Below, piece by piece: positions 21,401-34,719 of a stretch of DNA of 64,000 nucleotides (the first letter of the stretch is position 1; each line of letters begins with the position of its first letter). The notes below the pieces were generated by a model. That model worked only from the letters and a program-made list of their open reading frames with translations, made no database searches and had not been told where the DNA came from. The stretch lies in NCBI RefSeq assembly GCF_000143415.4, contig NW_003314273.1:512222-576221 (forward strand), in the 5' to 3' direction. Both the position numbers and the translations under genes were made by a program. This stretch comes from Selaginella moellendorffii. Taxonomy: Eukaryota > Streptophyta > Lycopodiopsida > Selaginellales > Selaginellaceae.

Positions 21401-23191
21401 ATGGCGCGAACAGAGCAGGAGCGCAGTGGATGCGTCACAGGTTTGTGGTCTCTCTTTCGACCAAAAAAGGCGCACAAGGGCGACAACAAGGTCCACCCGG
21501 AAGCCATGGACGCGGCGGCCTCGAAGCTGAAGGTCCAAGATCGTGTCTGTGAGGCCGTCTCGGGAGAAGCCATGGACGCCGCCGCCTTGAAGTTGAAGGA
21601 ACTCAGGCACGAGGTGAAAATCGTCTTAGAAGCGATACGACAGGAGCGAGGGCACAAGGAGCTGATCAAGCCGATCAAGCCGGAACAAGAGAAGGAGGAC
21701 GAAGAGGAGAATCAAGAGAAGAAAGCGGAGCAGCTGAAGGAAGAGAAGAAAGCCGAGCAGGTGAACGAGGAGGAGAAAGAAGCCGATCAGATGAAGCCGA
21801 TGAAGCTGGAAGAAGAGGAGGAAAAGGAAGCCGAGAAGCAGCTGAAGGAGGAGGAGCAAGAGAAGAAAGCTGAGCAGCTGAGCGAGGAGGAGCAGGAGAA
21901 AGAAGCCCATGAGACGAAGGAACTCAGGCGCGAGGTGAAACAGGAGCAAGGTCACAAGGAGCAGCCGCAGCTGGAACGAGAGGAGAAGAATCAGCCGAAT
22001 CAGCCGATCAAGCCGATCAAGCCGATGAAGCAAGAGCAGGAACAGGAGGAGGAGCAGCGGATGAAGCCGATGAAGCAGCAGCTGGAACAAGAGGAGGAGC
22101 AGATGATCAAGCCGATCAAGCAGCAGCTGGAACAAGAGGAGGAGCAGATGATCAAGCCGATCAAGCAGCAGCTGGAACAAGAGGAGGAGCAGATGATCAA
22201 GCCGATCAAGCAGCCTCTGGAACGGGAAGACGATCAAGAGAAGATGAAGCAGCAGGAGAATGACAAGGCCAAGCAGGAGGAGCAGCGACCCAAGCCAATT
22301 CTACTGCCAGCCGGGGGTCGTCGTCCAGGTATGGTTCCTTTTGCTTCTCGCATTCTTCTTCTACTGTGACTCACGATGGCCTTCTGGACTTGCAGGTTCC
22401 AGGCCGAAGATGGTTCGCTTCTCTTCCTCAGCGGAGGACATTCTTCCCGACGGCACCCGACGGCGGAGTGAAACCCATCTTAGCGATGGCCGAGGGGGCT
22501 ATGTTGAGTTCGCGTATCTCGAAGCTTTCCACAAGGCAAACCGGTGGCTAAACCAGAGGGGAAAAACCGAGAAGAAGATCCGCAGCTTGGAAGAGGAAAA
22601 GCGCGAGGAAACAGAAGAGGAGAAGCACGAGGAAAAGTCTTGGAGTGTTAGCGCGCTCCGGATTCTGATCAGACTCACCGAGCAGCTTTACGAGGAGCTC
22701 AACGGCAAATCCAGCGACCGAGAGAGGATCAAGCGAGCGCGGAAGATGATGAGGCTCCAGAAAATGCTGGATAGGATCCCGAGTGAGAGGAAACCGTGGA
22801 AGAAGCTTCAGTCCGGCGAGGTGGTCTTCGTGAAGGAGGCAAAAGAACTATATGATCGTGCGGGGAGAGATTTTGTTGCCGAATTCAAGAGGAGACAGGT
22901 AAGTTTGATATACCTTCCAGATTCCAGATGGCCGTTTGCTAATAACTTCCGTGTTTGTTGTAGAGAGCTGAAGTGAACGATGAGTGTTTGTTTTGTCGGA
23001 ACCATGATGGCGAGAAGATGATCGGCCGGGCTGGAGCGAACTCTAAGACGACTAGACCCTGGGTTTACCTGAGAAGAGAACACGAGCAAACTGTTCTAAG
23101 CACGTCGAAGAAACGAGAGATGAAGTTGGCTCCGAGCTCGAGAAGTTGGCTGCAAGGATTGGTCAACTGGAGGCCAGTGCTCGGACTCTAG
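21401..23191 (+). CDS. Lys/Glu-rich tandem-repeat protein, three exons
   Basis: Exons 21,401-22,328, 22,396-22,898 and 22,964-23,191 join in frame through two GT-AG introns of 67 and 65 bp to give 552 residues. The N-terminus holds two copies of an (E)AMDAAA.KLK block. Residues about 90-300 are almost only E, K, Q, P and M. They include an exact 45-bp repeat (three copies from about 22,080; unit LEQEEEQMIKPIKQQ) and looser PIKPIK/PMK blocks. The second exon encodes a less repetitive basic helical domain (about 310-477). The last 28 residues come from sequence that belongs to the duplicated repeat (it recurs at 38,158). No family recognised; Arg/Lys richness may indicate a nuclear protein (inference). 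Expression is unproven. Confidence 0.55.
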
Positions 23192-25965
23192 CATCGGAGA
23201 AGCCAACTCTCAAGAGTCAAATCCAGAAGTTGGATCTCCAAGCAAGTTGAGCAGCACAGGAGGAGGCCACTAAAGCTATAGACCAGTTAAGTCGAGAGAA
23301 GATCGACCTTCTCGAGGACTCGACTCCAAAGATTTGCAACTGTCCAAGACGTGAAAGCAGTGCGTGACAACCGTGTCTCAGGGCTCCAGGCGGAGAAGTC
23401 CATCACACTTCAGGCGTCTAAACAGGCCAGCGACCAGCCTCCACACTCTTCTAAGTCAAGAGAAGATCAATGGATCAAGTTTGACTACACTCTACAGTGT
23501 CTGGAGCAAGGAGGGATCTATCTTATCAGCTTTCCAGTCGACGGAGATGAGACAGGAGATACTGCTGCGGTATAATGTTCACAGCTTGAAGGAATAGTAG
23601 CAAGGGAACGACTGCAACGAGATGGTGATAGCGAGAATATGATATAGCTGAAGCTGCTCGTGACGGTGGGGGTATTCGGATTCACAGAGAGGGCTGCAGA
23701 GACTATAAGACAGACTACACTCGACGTTCTCTGTCATCTGGTAGAGCTCTCTAGTTGACGGAGACTTTGAAAACGGGTCAGGGCTGTCCAGGAATGCTCG
23801 TACAGCCGCTCGGATGAAAGTATCAGCAAAGAACTCAGTGTCAGATTGCTTCAAGGGAAATCAAATCCAAAAGTTGGAGCGGGAAAACTCGGAGCTGTGG
23901 CCAAATATCCAAGCAAGTCGAGCACCACAGTAGCAGGTCACTAAAGCGTCAAGTCTGAGCTAAAGACCAGTCTCCACACTCTAAGTCAAGGGAAGATCAA
24001 CGACTGGAATTGAAAGTTTCGGAAGATGGTGGCCGAGATGGAGAGTCGAAAGCGGCGGTTGACGAGGCTCCAGGCGGAGCAGTCGGCTGGAAGTGCAGCA
24101 GAGTCCATCAAACTTCGGCATCTAAACAGGCTAGCCCGCCTCCACACTCTTCTAAGTCAAGAGAAGATCAATGGATCAAGTTGGGCTACACTCTACAGTG
24201 TCTGGAGCAAGGAGGGATCTATCTTATCGGCTTTCCAGTGGACGGAGATGATTCAGGAGCGCCTGCTGCGGTAAGGCTGTCCATGGTAGTAGCGAGGAAC
24301 GACGTAAACCAGTGTCAGATGGCTGCAAGATGGCGAGAAGACGATATAGCTGAAGCTGCTCGTGACTGGGGTTTCGGATGGCTGCAGAGACTATAAGACA
24401 GACTACGCTAGACGTTCTCTGTCATCTGGTGGAATGAGGGAAGTGTTCGGACAGGAGTTCTTGAAGGAGAAGCCCCAGGGGATAATGGCTGACGGAGTCG
24501 AATCCGCTGCACGAGGTGTAGCTCTCGGCGAGAGCACGTGATGGCGGAGTTTGGAAGTGCAAAGGCGAGGCTGGAGAAGCAAGTAACTGGCAGCTGATGG
24601 AGAGGATCACGGGACTCGAGGCGCTGGAGGAGAGAGAGACGTGCCAGATGCAAAGCAAAGCTTTGGGCGAGGAGCTCTGAAGGATGAAGAAGACAAGCCG
24701 AGGAGAACCGATGTGAGAGCAGAGGTTTGACGGATCAGATGGACGCTACATGCGACAAGAAGGAGCATCTGGCTTCGCAGGAAGCTGTGTTTTTGCATGC
24801 TTCCGCTCAAGCTTCTCAGCACGATCCAAGGCCTGAAGTGGCGGAAGCATTCCCTAACTGCCAGAGGTTCTAAGCACGTCAAAGAAACGAGAATGGAAGT
24901 TCAAGAAGTAACCAGCTCTCGAGAGTCAAATACAGAACAGAGGTGCAAGCCAAGTACTGACAGCTCGAGCAGCGCAGGGAAGCAGTAGCAAGCCTCCAAA
25001 GCGCCAGAGACCAGTCTCCACACTTCTAAGTCAAGAGAAGATCAACCTCTTCGAGGAGATATCCTCCCTCGACTCCAAAGTTTCGGAGATATCTTGATCA
25101 ATCGGGAGATAGCAGATAATTTTGTCAAGATCTGGGCTTCTCAAGCGGAGCTCACTGAGACGGTGCCCGAGATCGGAGCAGTCAGCCAGCCGAGTGGAGA
25201 AGAGTCCATCAAACGTTGGTGTGAGAACAGCGAGATGAAGGAGAAGATGAGATGCCAAGACGGATCAAAGACAAAGCTCTCTAGTTGATGGAAACAGGAC
25301 GAGAGCTTCAATGCTGTCCAGGATCACTCTTACAGGTGCTTGGATGATAGAAGATGATGATGGCAAGATGATCTCAAACTCGAAGAAACTGCTTGTGGCA
25401 GTGGAGCCAGAGGTTCGGCTTCACAAAGACTGAAAAACGGCTGATGTTCGCCCCTGACATGCGGAGACTACAAGAGCTGGAGCGAACTCTAAGACGAAGC
25501 AACAGTCATAAAGACAGAAGATTGGACGAGTTTCATGGAACGTGGAAGCTGGTGCAAAGCGATTCAGAGGTTCAATGGCCACCTTTACAATCAAGAAATG
25601 TGGACTGAGGGTACGTAGAGTCATTCGTTTTTTCCTCTTCCATTCATTTCATCCGTGTTGTTAAACAGAAGAAGCAAGCTGCAGCGACACACAAATTGTG
25701 ATGGTAGCTCCTTTAGTATCAGCAACAAATCCTATGGTATTTTTTTGCTTTTTAATTTTCTCCTCTGGTGGAATATCTTCTGAGCTCCAACTTGGTCCAG
25801 ATCGTTGGAGGCCGTCTCTTCGAGACTAAATAAATAAAACATCTCAGAGACTACGCTAAGGAGCTGCTTATTCTGGCCAACTTGTGAGTAAATAACCTTG
25901 AGAGATTATGTTTCTTTTCTATTTGGAAAATAGTCTGACTGCCAACTTGGTCCAGATCATAGGAG
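23192..25965 (+). pseudogene. Decayed coiled-coil gene, fullest copy (unit 2)
   Basis: Continues from the end of the Lys/Glu-rich gene in another frame. Around 23,110-23,330 it reads as a good coiled coil (SELEKLAARIGQLEASARTL, then a stop, then AIDQLSREKIDLLED). Modules of about 700 bp recur internally: 23,437-23,575 against 24,140-24,272, and 23,695-23,745 against 24,385-24,430. Stops and frameshifts occur in every module, while intron-like GT-AG segments remain. It may be the broken 3' part of a longer gene whose 5' part is the Lys/Glu-rich gene. Confidence 0.5.
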
Positions 25966-27239
25966 GCCCAATTAGCATAATTATGCCTAGTTAGCATCAT
26001 CCTATTATATACATTGGGCATATATTGTAAAATATCATAAATGTGGCTTCAGGTATCAAAAAATACTTGTTAACCAGTACTTTTGGACATTCTCTCTTTT
26101 GCCATAAAGGTTGATATAGTTGGACCACTTTATTATTCTTCCCTCTTATGTTAGTGGAGTTAATTGGACATCTTAAGTGTACTTAAACTAAACAAGCATA
26201 AGGATTGAATTTTTTATATATTATTAGCTAAATATGTTGTATGTAGCTAATGATAAGAACCTTCATGTGTTGAGTCTAGTTCCTCAATAATGCTTTATGA
26301 TAGCTTATTGTGTCCACCAAACAGCCTCACTATCATACTTCATATATTAGTTCCATTCAGTCTTTTGTGCTATTTATAGTAAGTGGTTAAATCTGTCTAA
26401 AATGCATATCTATGGAATCTAGAGTGTCATGAATCCCATGGTGTTGTTCCTACATCCCAATTCACAATTTAATTCTATTCTATATCTAGTAAATTTTCAA
26501 ATCCCATAAACTAGTTTTTGAGATTGGGGTGAAAGCCTAAAAGCATGCATTTTTCTAGGGTAAGGGATGAGGGGTTGTGGGGGGTTCTAAATATATAGTA
26601 AAGATAGTATTTGGAAGCATTATTGACCATCTAAAATATTAATTTGGCTCATGCTAGGTTGTATTGCTCATGATTTTGTGTTTAGCTTGGGAATAATCTC
26701 AAGTTCCATATTGCTCTAATCAGTGGGGTATCCACCTTTTTGTTATAGGCCACCAGTATGCCAGAATTGGGCTAAACACCATCTGATACTATTTTACATG
26801 CAAACGTTGGATATGGGGAGTTAGTGTTCGTAAAAGATATTAAGTGTGTACCAAATCTTCATTTTGTTGCACAAAGGGTTTGGAGTTTGATATAAGCTAT
26901 AAATATTTTTTTTCTAATTTGCCAACTTACCTTTTTTATTCGACCACGTTTGCTTTGGCATTAGTTAAGTTCCCTTGCCAAGGTCCCCACTTATTATACC
27001 ATCTTTTACTTGGTCCTACTTGGATTTAGCTTCCTCACTACACAAGTAATGAAGTGTTAGCCATGCATCTACAGATTCGTAATATTTCTCTTAATCCCTC
27101 TCCTCAGGTGAGTTTGGACTTAAGATTTAATTACAATCCCTATAACCACAACCAGCTAAACACACAAAGCCTCTAGGTTTTTTATATGCCTAGGTATAGC
27201 AAAACTTAATCACAAAACCTTCTAAATCCCAAGACTTGG
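25966..27239 (+). repeat. Diverged LTR relative and spacer (unit 2 only)
   Basis: From about 26,031 to 26,815 the sequence is an old, truncated relative of the solo LTR at 18,083. Shared blocks include AAATGTGGCTTCAGG, GGGGTGAAAGCC and AGGCCACCAGTATGCC, in the same order, but the last third is missing. The rest to 27,239 is AT-rich with no gene. It occupies the place that 1,613-3,785 holds in unit 1. Confidence 0.6.
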
Positions 27240-27615
27240 GTGCATTTCTTGTTTCGAGTGTTGCAACACAAATTTATTGTTGCTTATCTTTACGTCACAT
27301 GTTATAGCCAGAGAAACCACTCTTACTCCCACTTCTACCCTTGCTCCTATTTTTACTTCCACTTTTACTTCTACTCCCGGTCTTACTATTATTGTTGCTC
27401 CCACTCTTACTCTCACTCCTACTCTCTAGTTACAGGTATGGGTGTTTTGAGAGATAGGGAGAGGAAATTTTGATTCTCAAAATATTCCAAATAGTAAAAT
27501 TCCACAAAGGCTATATCAAAGGTCCTCCCTATTTCCTCTGGCAATTAAGTTTGGAATTACGGTTTTGTGAATTTGTATGTGAGGGATGGATCCGTGGTTA
27601 GGGCTGAAAGATGAC
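27240..27615 (+). repeat. 5' LTR-like segment of the gag-protease relic (unit 2)
   Basis: Diverged copy of 32,590-32,960 (and 8,691-9,070). It shows the same CACATGTT..AGCC start, pyrimidine-rich run, and GATATGGGTG..TTGAGAGA..GGGAGAGG block, and stops near GGGCTGAAAGATG. Lying directly before the leader of the gag relic, it fits a 5' LTR. No target duplication found. Confidence 0.5.
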
Positions 27616-28949
27616 CTAAAACTTAGTGAACTCAACATGAATAAGTTAGTTTAGTTTTCTTGAAAGAATGGAGAGTTTGTTTTAGGAAATTGAGAGAAAT
27701 CTTGAGTTCTAGGGGTTAGATTTATATTCTTAGAGACCCTAGGACCATTAGGGGTTTCAACTTCCATGAATTTAGAGTGTAAATTTAAAGATTTTTCTCG
27801 TTCTTACATTAATTTTCTACATTACTTCTTTCCACTTGGTTTTCTAGTGATTTCTCATTATTAGTATATTGATTCTGGTTTTTCTTTCTTTGGGTCGATG
27901 CGACTTGGCATCCTCTTTCCAACAAGCTAAAGAGCACCTTGTTTTGTGGAGGATTTAATTGCTAATTTAATGAAATTTTATCCATCACAGTCCTCTGTTT
28001 TTCATAGCAAATCTTTCAACACTCTAAGCTTGTGATTTTGGGACTGATTCAAGAATTTTTTTTTCTGGACATGTAAATCTAAAGACAAGCTTTTTTTAGT
28101 GTCCTTTCTTGGTAGCCAATTCGCTTTAAGTTATGACATGGAGTAGTTTTTCTCTTACGGCGCTTCATAGCTCAAATTTGCAAGTTTCTAGCTTAATCTT
28201 GAGGGAATTTGAGGCGTCGTTCTCATGGAAATCATTACAGCCATGTTATTACCTTTTACCAATGTTAAAAATGAGTGTTTCTTGTACTAGGGAGTGCATT
28301 TTCTTTTGTTTTCTTTCTTATTGTCTAGAATTTAATGTTTGAATCAATTTTTTTTTGAGATTTTAGGCATTTTAACTCATGGTTTTGGTTTCATTCTCTT
28401 GGTTTGAGTATAAACTTTTAAACAAGTCCATCCACACCCATTTTTGTATGCAAAGTCAAGAGATTTCCATGCAAATGTTTTCCTCTTAAGCATTTTGAGT
28501 ATTGGAGTTTAATTGTTTCTATTTTCCCCCTTTTCTTTGCAATATTTTTTTCTTTTGTCATGAGAAATTGGCATTTGCAAGGGTGAGAGTGATTTTATTT
28601 GGGAAAATCTACATGAGGATACTCTTTTATTTGGAGTTATCCCATTTAGATACTTTACTCTCACACAAGTCAAAGTTCTTTGTGCGTTGTATTTTCCACA
28701 ACCTGGCATCTACTGCACAGTGGACATTTTATACTAGTTCACACTTGTTCCAGTTAGAGATGGCAACTAGCAAACTTCCATACAGTGCCTAGGGTATGGG
28801 GACATTTTTCACATCTTTTACGAGAGCTTGATTATCAAACTACTCTTTTTGATAAGGAGGATTCATCATTCATTACAGATATCGAGTCAGGGAGTCCACC
28901 ATCCATGGCTCTTCCTACATAAATCCACATTCTACAGCGAGGCACCGAC
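27616..28949 (+). other. Leader of Ty3/gypsy-like relic (unit 2)
   Basis: Counterpart of 3,786-5,125 with scattered substitutions. T-rich, without a conserved frame. Confidence 0.4.
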
Positions 28950-29591
28950 TTGACATACTTATCTGGCAATGGCGACATCTTTGCCAATACACATGTCACT
29001 CATTTTGAGCAATATTGCATGTCAAATGGCATCATCGAGGATGATCACAAGCTTTGTGACTTCTTGCGATCGCTCACTAGCCGAGCAGAAACATGGGTAG
29101 AGACACTCTTGGAGGTAGATATGGCTGACAACTCCACATTCAAAGCATCTTTCTAAGGTCACTTTGATCAGCAGTGACCAACAAATCGCTTACTCATGGA
29201 TTTGTTTGTTTTTTGGCAAGGAGCACGTGAATCTGTGCTAGAATATATGATGTGGTTTAGGTTTTACTAGAAGGAGTGTGTCCTCATCACAAATGAACCT
29301 CATGGCATCACTATATTCATCTTTGGCCTCAAGGGAAATCTCAAATGCAAGATGCTTAAGCGAGAGTTTTGGATGTGTTATGAGGCATTTGCTGTAGTAG
29401 AGACTTTGGAGTGGGATCTTCTCCAACATCTCAAGATTCCTAGGGTAGAGGAGATTTTCCTCCCACCTTCAGATGAGAGTTCATGTGCTACCATGATCCA
29501 TTCTTCTCCAGCCCCACACAGTGATGATAGAGTTCCCTTAATGATCGAGAAGGCATTGTCGAAGTATGCAAGATACAAGGAGATTATCTAG
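28950..29591 (+). pseudogene. Ty3/gypsy-type gag relic (unit 2)
   Basis: Same frame pattern and the same first stop as the unit 1 gag relic at 5,126. The 68-codon first part is identical in protein sequence, which places the inactivating stop before the segmental duplication. Later parts differ by a few substitutions. Confidence 0.65.
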
Positions 29592-30282
29592 TAGCAATAA
29601 TAAATGCAAGAGAAGCTATTTGAGGAGCTTAAAGCATGCTGCTTACAGTAGGCAGGGAGACTAAGATGCCCTCTTCGTTCTTGGTACTACTCGCATTGTA
29701 GTGTTATGATACACAGCATAAATAGATGTTGGAAGCTTCATTTAGAACTTCGACCACCTTTTGTCCAGCATGTTGAAGAGTAACTTCTACCAGACAACAT
29801 ATTTCTTCCATGGCTAGAGATAGATACCAGCAACAATTGGAGTAGAAAGCGATCAAAGACACCCTTTCGTTGAGCTATGGAAACACTGATGCATGTCAAC
29901 ATAGTTTATGTTGTAGAGGACGGTTATAAGATGGCTGCTATGACTCAAGGGCGCAAGAAGGTTTCTCCTTTAGCCCCAAATATTGATGGTGAGCAAGATC
30001 CAGCTCTAGTTTCTAGAACTTCCCCATCTCTCATGGCATGTAAGTTACCCCATGCTTCGGTATTTGCAATGCCACCCACATCCTTGGCCACAACTTCAAA
30101 TCCAACAATTGGATATTCATCCAACTTTCAATGTGGGGTCTCTCAGCTGCCCTCCACTCTTTCTCAAGTCCCATAAGAAGTTCTTGCTTAAATTGTTGAC
30201 ACTTTAATCTTGGTGAGCTTTTGCAATATATATCTGGTTTTACTCCTTAGCTAGAGGCTTTGCCAAGTCCACAGGCATCCCC

Positions 30283-30780
30283 ATGGAACATCAGTATAAC
30301 ATCCACATCATCAACACTCATACCACTTATGATCCCAAAGCATTCTTTGTGGAGGTCCACATCAGCGATAGATCTTTGACAGCACAAGCATTACTTGATT
30401 CTAGATCCCAGAGCAACATCATCTCCCTTAACTTGGCACTTTCTAGTGGCTTGGAAGTGGTGAGAAACACAACTATCATCCTCAAAATGTTTGTCAATCA
30501 CTGAATTGTTCCTACAAGCATCTGTTGGAATGTCAAGATCTTGGTGCAAGGAGTGGTTTGTATGCTAAATTTCCTTGTTGTGGACTTCCAACAGCTAGGA
30601 TTTAGGAAGCTGAAGGACTTTATTATCTTAGGACGGACTTACATGACAATTTGGGCCAAGGGAGAATCAATGATTACCAACAGTATTTATGTAGCAACTC
30701 TTCTCAATACCCATGGTCATTCTTTACTTCCATCTAGCTTGTCTCAAGTGGATGCTTCTTCCATTATTGAAGTTGACTAG
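30283..30780 (+). pseudogene. Retropepsin-like protease relic (unit 2)
   Basis: Counterpart of 6,469-6,924, with the same DSR in place of DSG and the same stop between the two halves. The second half is open slightly further (to 30,780) because of a 1-bp difference near 30,690. Confidence 0.7.
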
Positions 30781-32589
30781 GCTCTCAAGGTGTTTTTCCT
30801 GAAACTTATCGAGGATGACACGCTGTTGGAGATCCAAATTGTTAACTACAATATGATTGACTTCTTCAACATGGACTGGACTACATCAACACTTTTGAGT
30901 ACACTTTTGACTTTCCAGCTTAGTGACTACACTCTTGGTGGCACTTCTCACCCCAAACTTGTAGTCCAGCCTTGCTACTCACTTGGGATACGACCATGAC
31001 ATAAAGGTGGCAGGCATTTTCTAGCAGCATCTCGACTTTTCCTTGGAGTTTCTCCCAACTTGGCACCTCATCTCAGCTCTTCCCAAACTTAGGTTCATGG
31101 TTGGATCCCAACTTCATTCTGCTACAACAATCGAAGCATTCTCTGACACTATCGACACTTCACTCAACCACCAAATCTTCATCAGCTACACATGATGACT
31201 TCCATAGGTCCTTGGGGACACTTTCTACCATCCTCAGGAGGCTCCCATCCTTCCAAGCAGTTCCAGCATCCTAGATTCTCTTACAGTGACATTATTCACC
31301 ATCTTAGGCATTTTTGATGCAATCTAACACTTGAGGGTGACTAAGTTAGTTTCAGTGGCATTCTAGGCTTTTTATAGGATTCCTTGCATCCTCTTGATGC
31401 TTCCATCATCATCACCCATCACAGAAGCCACTTGCACTTTTTTTTTTTCTTTTTTTGTTTTTTTTTTGTTTTTCTTTCTGCTCTCACTCTTTTTACATCT
31501 TTTTTCAGGTCAAGGAATTATGTGGAGAAAGTCTCTTTTAATGAACATGCTCTAGCTGCATTATTGATTGTATAAAAATTTCTCGACTCTTATTGATTTG
31601 TGCTTCATTTCTTTAGTTTTTTTCCCTACATTAGTTCCATCCTCACATTTTCATCACCATTCTATATCATCTATACTCTAGAATTCTCTACCACACACTA
31701 CACATACCTAATAATATCTTTCACATTTTCCACCATTCATCATCCATTCATACTAGACATTTGTGGACAACACTTCATCATAAAGGCTCTTCCAGATAAG
31801 CAAAAACACAAATCAAGATATTCTTATGCACAACATGTGAGATATTCAATGAACTAGTCACATACTGCAACTTTCTTCTTTTTAGAACTAATTTCTTCTT
31901 CTAGTAGAATAGCCTGATTGCAAAGGGCATCCAACTGCTTTCAAAGGTGTGGTTAACAAAGGCAACACCCTTTTCTTCTAACTCAAATCATAGGTGAAGC
32001 AATTTGCCACCTTTTGAGCAGTAGTCCAGCAGTTTTTGGTGTGAGCAATAGTTATGACTTCACATTTCACTACATCAGATTAGAGCCCATCCTTGGACAC
32101 ACTCAATCATATCATCCATTTACCAAAATCCCCTATCATCACTTTCTTTCATTATAGTTCATCTTCTATTTTATAGTTACCACCATTAGGCAATACAGTC
32201 CCTATGCTTTCTTCTTCATTCTCAGCCAAAGTTTTGAGCACAAACTACATGAACTTGAGGTTGCATTTGCATATTCACTTTCCAGAATGTTTGAGCTTCT
32301 TTCCATTTGGTTTTTTTATTCTTTTCTTCTCATTTTTCCCTCTTTTCCTACTTTCTTGAGTATCTAATTCAACTACATAGTTTCCTATTGGGTTTTCCTT
32401 GTATCTTTGCACTTTAAACTCCTTTCCCATCTTCTACTTTCATCTTTATTTTATTTTTTATTTCCATCTCTTGTTTTCTTTCCCATTTCTCTTTGTTTCA
32501 GCAATTACCCACTCTAGACACTACATTTTAGCATATGGGAACGTCTTAGCCATGGGTTCTTGCGCACCAAAATCTTATGCACCCACCAA
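30781..32589 (+). other. Post-protease part of relic (unit 2)
   Basis: Counterpart of 6,925-8,690, with a 70-80 bp insertion near 31,935-32,010. T-rich, no domain recognised. Confidence 0.35.
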
Positions 32590-34291
32590 TAGTTGTTTAT
32601 TGCAGTACTAACTTATTGCCACCTTCTCTTCGCATCACATGTTGCAGCTAAAGAAGCAACTCTTACTCTTGCTCCTAACCCTACTCTTGCCCCGCTCCTA
32701 CTCTTACCTCTACCCCTATTTTTATTCCTACTCCTACTACTGCTCCTGCTCCCACTACTACTCTTACTCCTACTCCCCAGTTGTAGATATGGGTGTCTTG
32801 AGAGAGAGGGAGAGGATATTTTGATTCTTAAAATATTCCAAATGATTGTATAAAAACCATGTGAGGGTGAAATATCAAGGGTCCTCCTCATTTTCTCTTG
32901 TTGTTGAGTTTGAAGCTGCAGCTTTGTGAGTTTATATGTGAGGGATGGATCCATAATTGGGGCTAAAAGATGCCCTAATAGATACTCTTTCCACCTTTTG
33001 CCTTTGGGTGCCCTAGACATGTGGCTAGAGCAAGGTTTTGATAAGCAATGCCAGGTATCCAAGTAGGTAGTGCCACCCACACTTAGATTGGGAGCATTGA
33101 CTATTTGATCTCCTGGGGGAGTTAGAGTTAGATCTTGAATATTTCACCAAGTTACCCCACTTGTCTGTCTATATTCACTTTAGTCTTGGACTCCTCAATG
33201 GTTATATCATCACCCACCACATGGGTATAACCTTCCTTAGCCACATTGGTTTTACTAGCCAAATTAGTTCCACTGAAGTCCTCCCCTTACTATCCTTTTA
33301 AAGCTCACTTGGGAAATAATTGCTTTGGGATTTCATTTCAGATTCAAACTCAAACTTGGACTAGGTCTTGGACTCAGTCTTGGACTTGGTCTTGGACTCG
33401 GTCTGAGTCTTGGCCTCTATTTTGGTCCCAGTCCCAGTCCCAGTCCCTGTCTCAAGCTCCATTTTGGGCTCCATTTTGGGCTCCATCTCAGACTCCTTCT
33501 TAGACTCCATCTAGACTTGATCTTGGGTCCATCTCAAACTTTATCTTATGCTCCATCTTGGGTCCATTTTGGGTCCATCTCGGACTCTTTCTCGGACTCC
33601 ATCTTGCATCCATCTCAAACTTCAATTCGGACTCTATCTTAGACTCTTCGGATTCCATCTCAAGTCCATCTCGGACTCAATTCTGACACTTCCACGTGTC
33701 ATATGTTGATCCTTTTGTTTCCCTTTTCTAGAGGCTTGCTTATTGATTGCTTTATGCTTTCAATGGGAGTTCCACTCTTGCTCTCAACTTTTTGAGTTAA
33801 ATCTTTTAGTCCAAATGTGTTACACTTGTTTAGCTTCCACTTCAACCACTACCACATGGCACCCTTTTGGCTCCACTCTAGATAGCTATTGTTTGAGGAT
33901 GCAAGAAGAGCAGAGATAAAAAGGTTTTAATTTCCCTTAAACTATTTAAATGGTCTAGAGTTTAGGGTTTAAGGATTTGTGTCTTATAGAAGTGTAAGTG
34001 TTATTACCTACTTGGATATTTGGTATGGCTTATCGAAACCTCGCTCTAGCCATATGGCTAGGGCACCTAGAGGCAGAAGGTGGGGAGAGTACCCGCAATG
34101 TTTGCATTGGGCTATAGTGTTTTGAAATATTATCCTAAAGTCCTAGACTGTGGAAAGGAAAAGGAGTAATCCTCTTGTGTAGTGACTAAACATATAATCA
34201 CGTGGCAAGGAAGTTTTAGAGGTGAATAGGACTTAGTGGTCAGGCCTTCAGGCCTTTGGGCTAACCCAGTGGTAGTGTTGGCAAGCACAAC
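32590..34291. repeat. LTR-like segment, inverted repeat and minisatellites (unit 2)
   Basis: Counterpart of 8,691-10,378. Inverted-repeat arms lie at about 32,988-33,077 and 34,000-34,087. The left arm is better preserved than in unit 1, keeping CATGTGGCTAGAGCAAGG. CTTGGACTC-type minisatellite at about 33,355-33,420. The empty target site for the unit 1 LTR element is at 34,281-34,297. Confidence 0.5.
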
Positions 34292-34719
34292 TATGGATGG
34301 AAAGGGATTAGATAAAGACTGAAAAAGGGATATTAAAGAAAGGTGTTTTCTATGTCTCTAGGCATCCTAAGGATGTTAAAATGTGGTCATAAGATGACCA
34401 CTCATGGATAGATGACTCAATCTTTGGGAGACAGCATTGTGGTATAGGTAGTTCTAGGCTACCAATTAAATAAAGGTGAATGGATATAGCCTTAGTATAA
34501 TAAGATGATATGTTATTGGTATCTTTAGGTGTTTATCGTGGGATTGGACATTTGGAGCATTTGGACCAAGTGCAAAAGTTGAGTGGCATACAAGTCATTC
34601 ATGAGGATAGCAAGTCCTTCAGATGGGAATAAAATTTATAAAAATGGTGAGTGAAACTCCTCCAAATGGTCAAATGTGTGGTTAAGTGATTTAGTTGCTT
34701 ACATAAGGAGGATGTTCTA

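Larger units (their letters stand above)
1..23106 (+). repeat. Tandem duplication unit 1 (left end outside window)
   Basis: First copy of a large direct tandem duplication. Bases 1-1,612 match 24,320-25,965, 3,786-10,378 match 27,611-34,291, and 16,276-20,900 match about 34,290-38,157, all in the same order and strand and near-identical by eye. Extrapolating the 24,319-bp offset puts the unit start about 1.2 kb before base 1. Unit-1-specific material is the LTR element at 10,379-16,275, about 750 bp at 19,399-20,148, and 20,901-23,106. Bases 1,613-3,785 are replaced by unrelated sequence in unit 2. Confidence 0.85.

Noticed and set aside
22072-22215. Three regular 45-bp repeats, CRISPR-like spacing at first sight
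   Set aside because: Direct in-frame coding repeats with no spacers, in a plant nuclear gene.
21626-22237. 203-codon minus-strand Leu-rich frame
   Set aside because: Reverse complement of the Lys/Glu repeat (AAG/GAG give CTT/CTC); no independent support.
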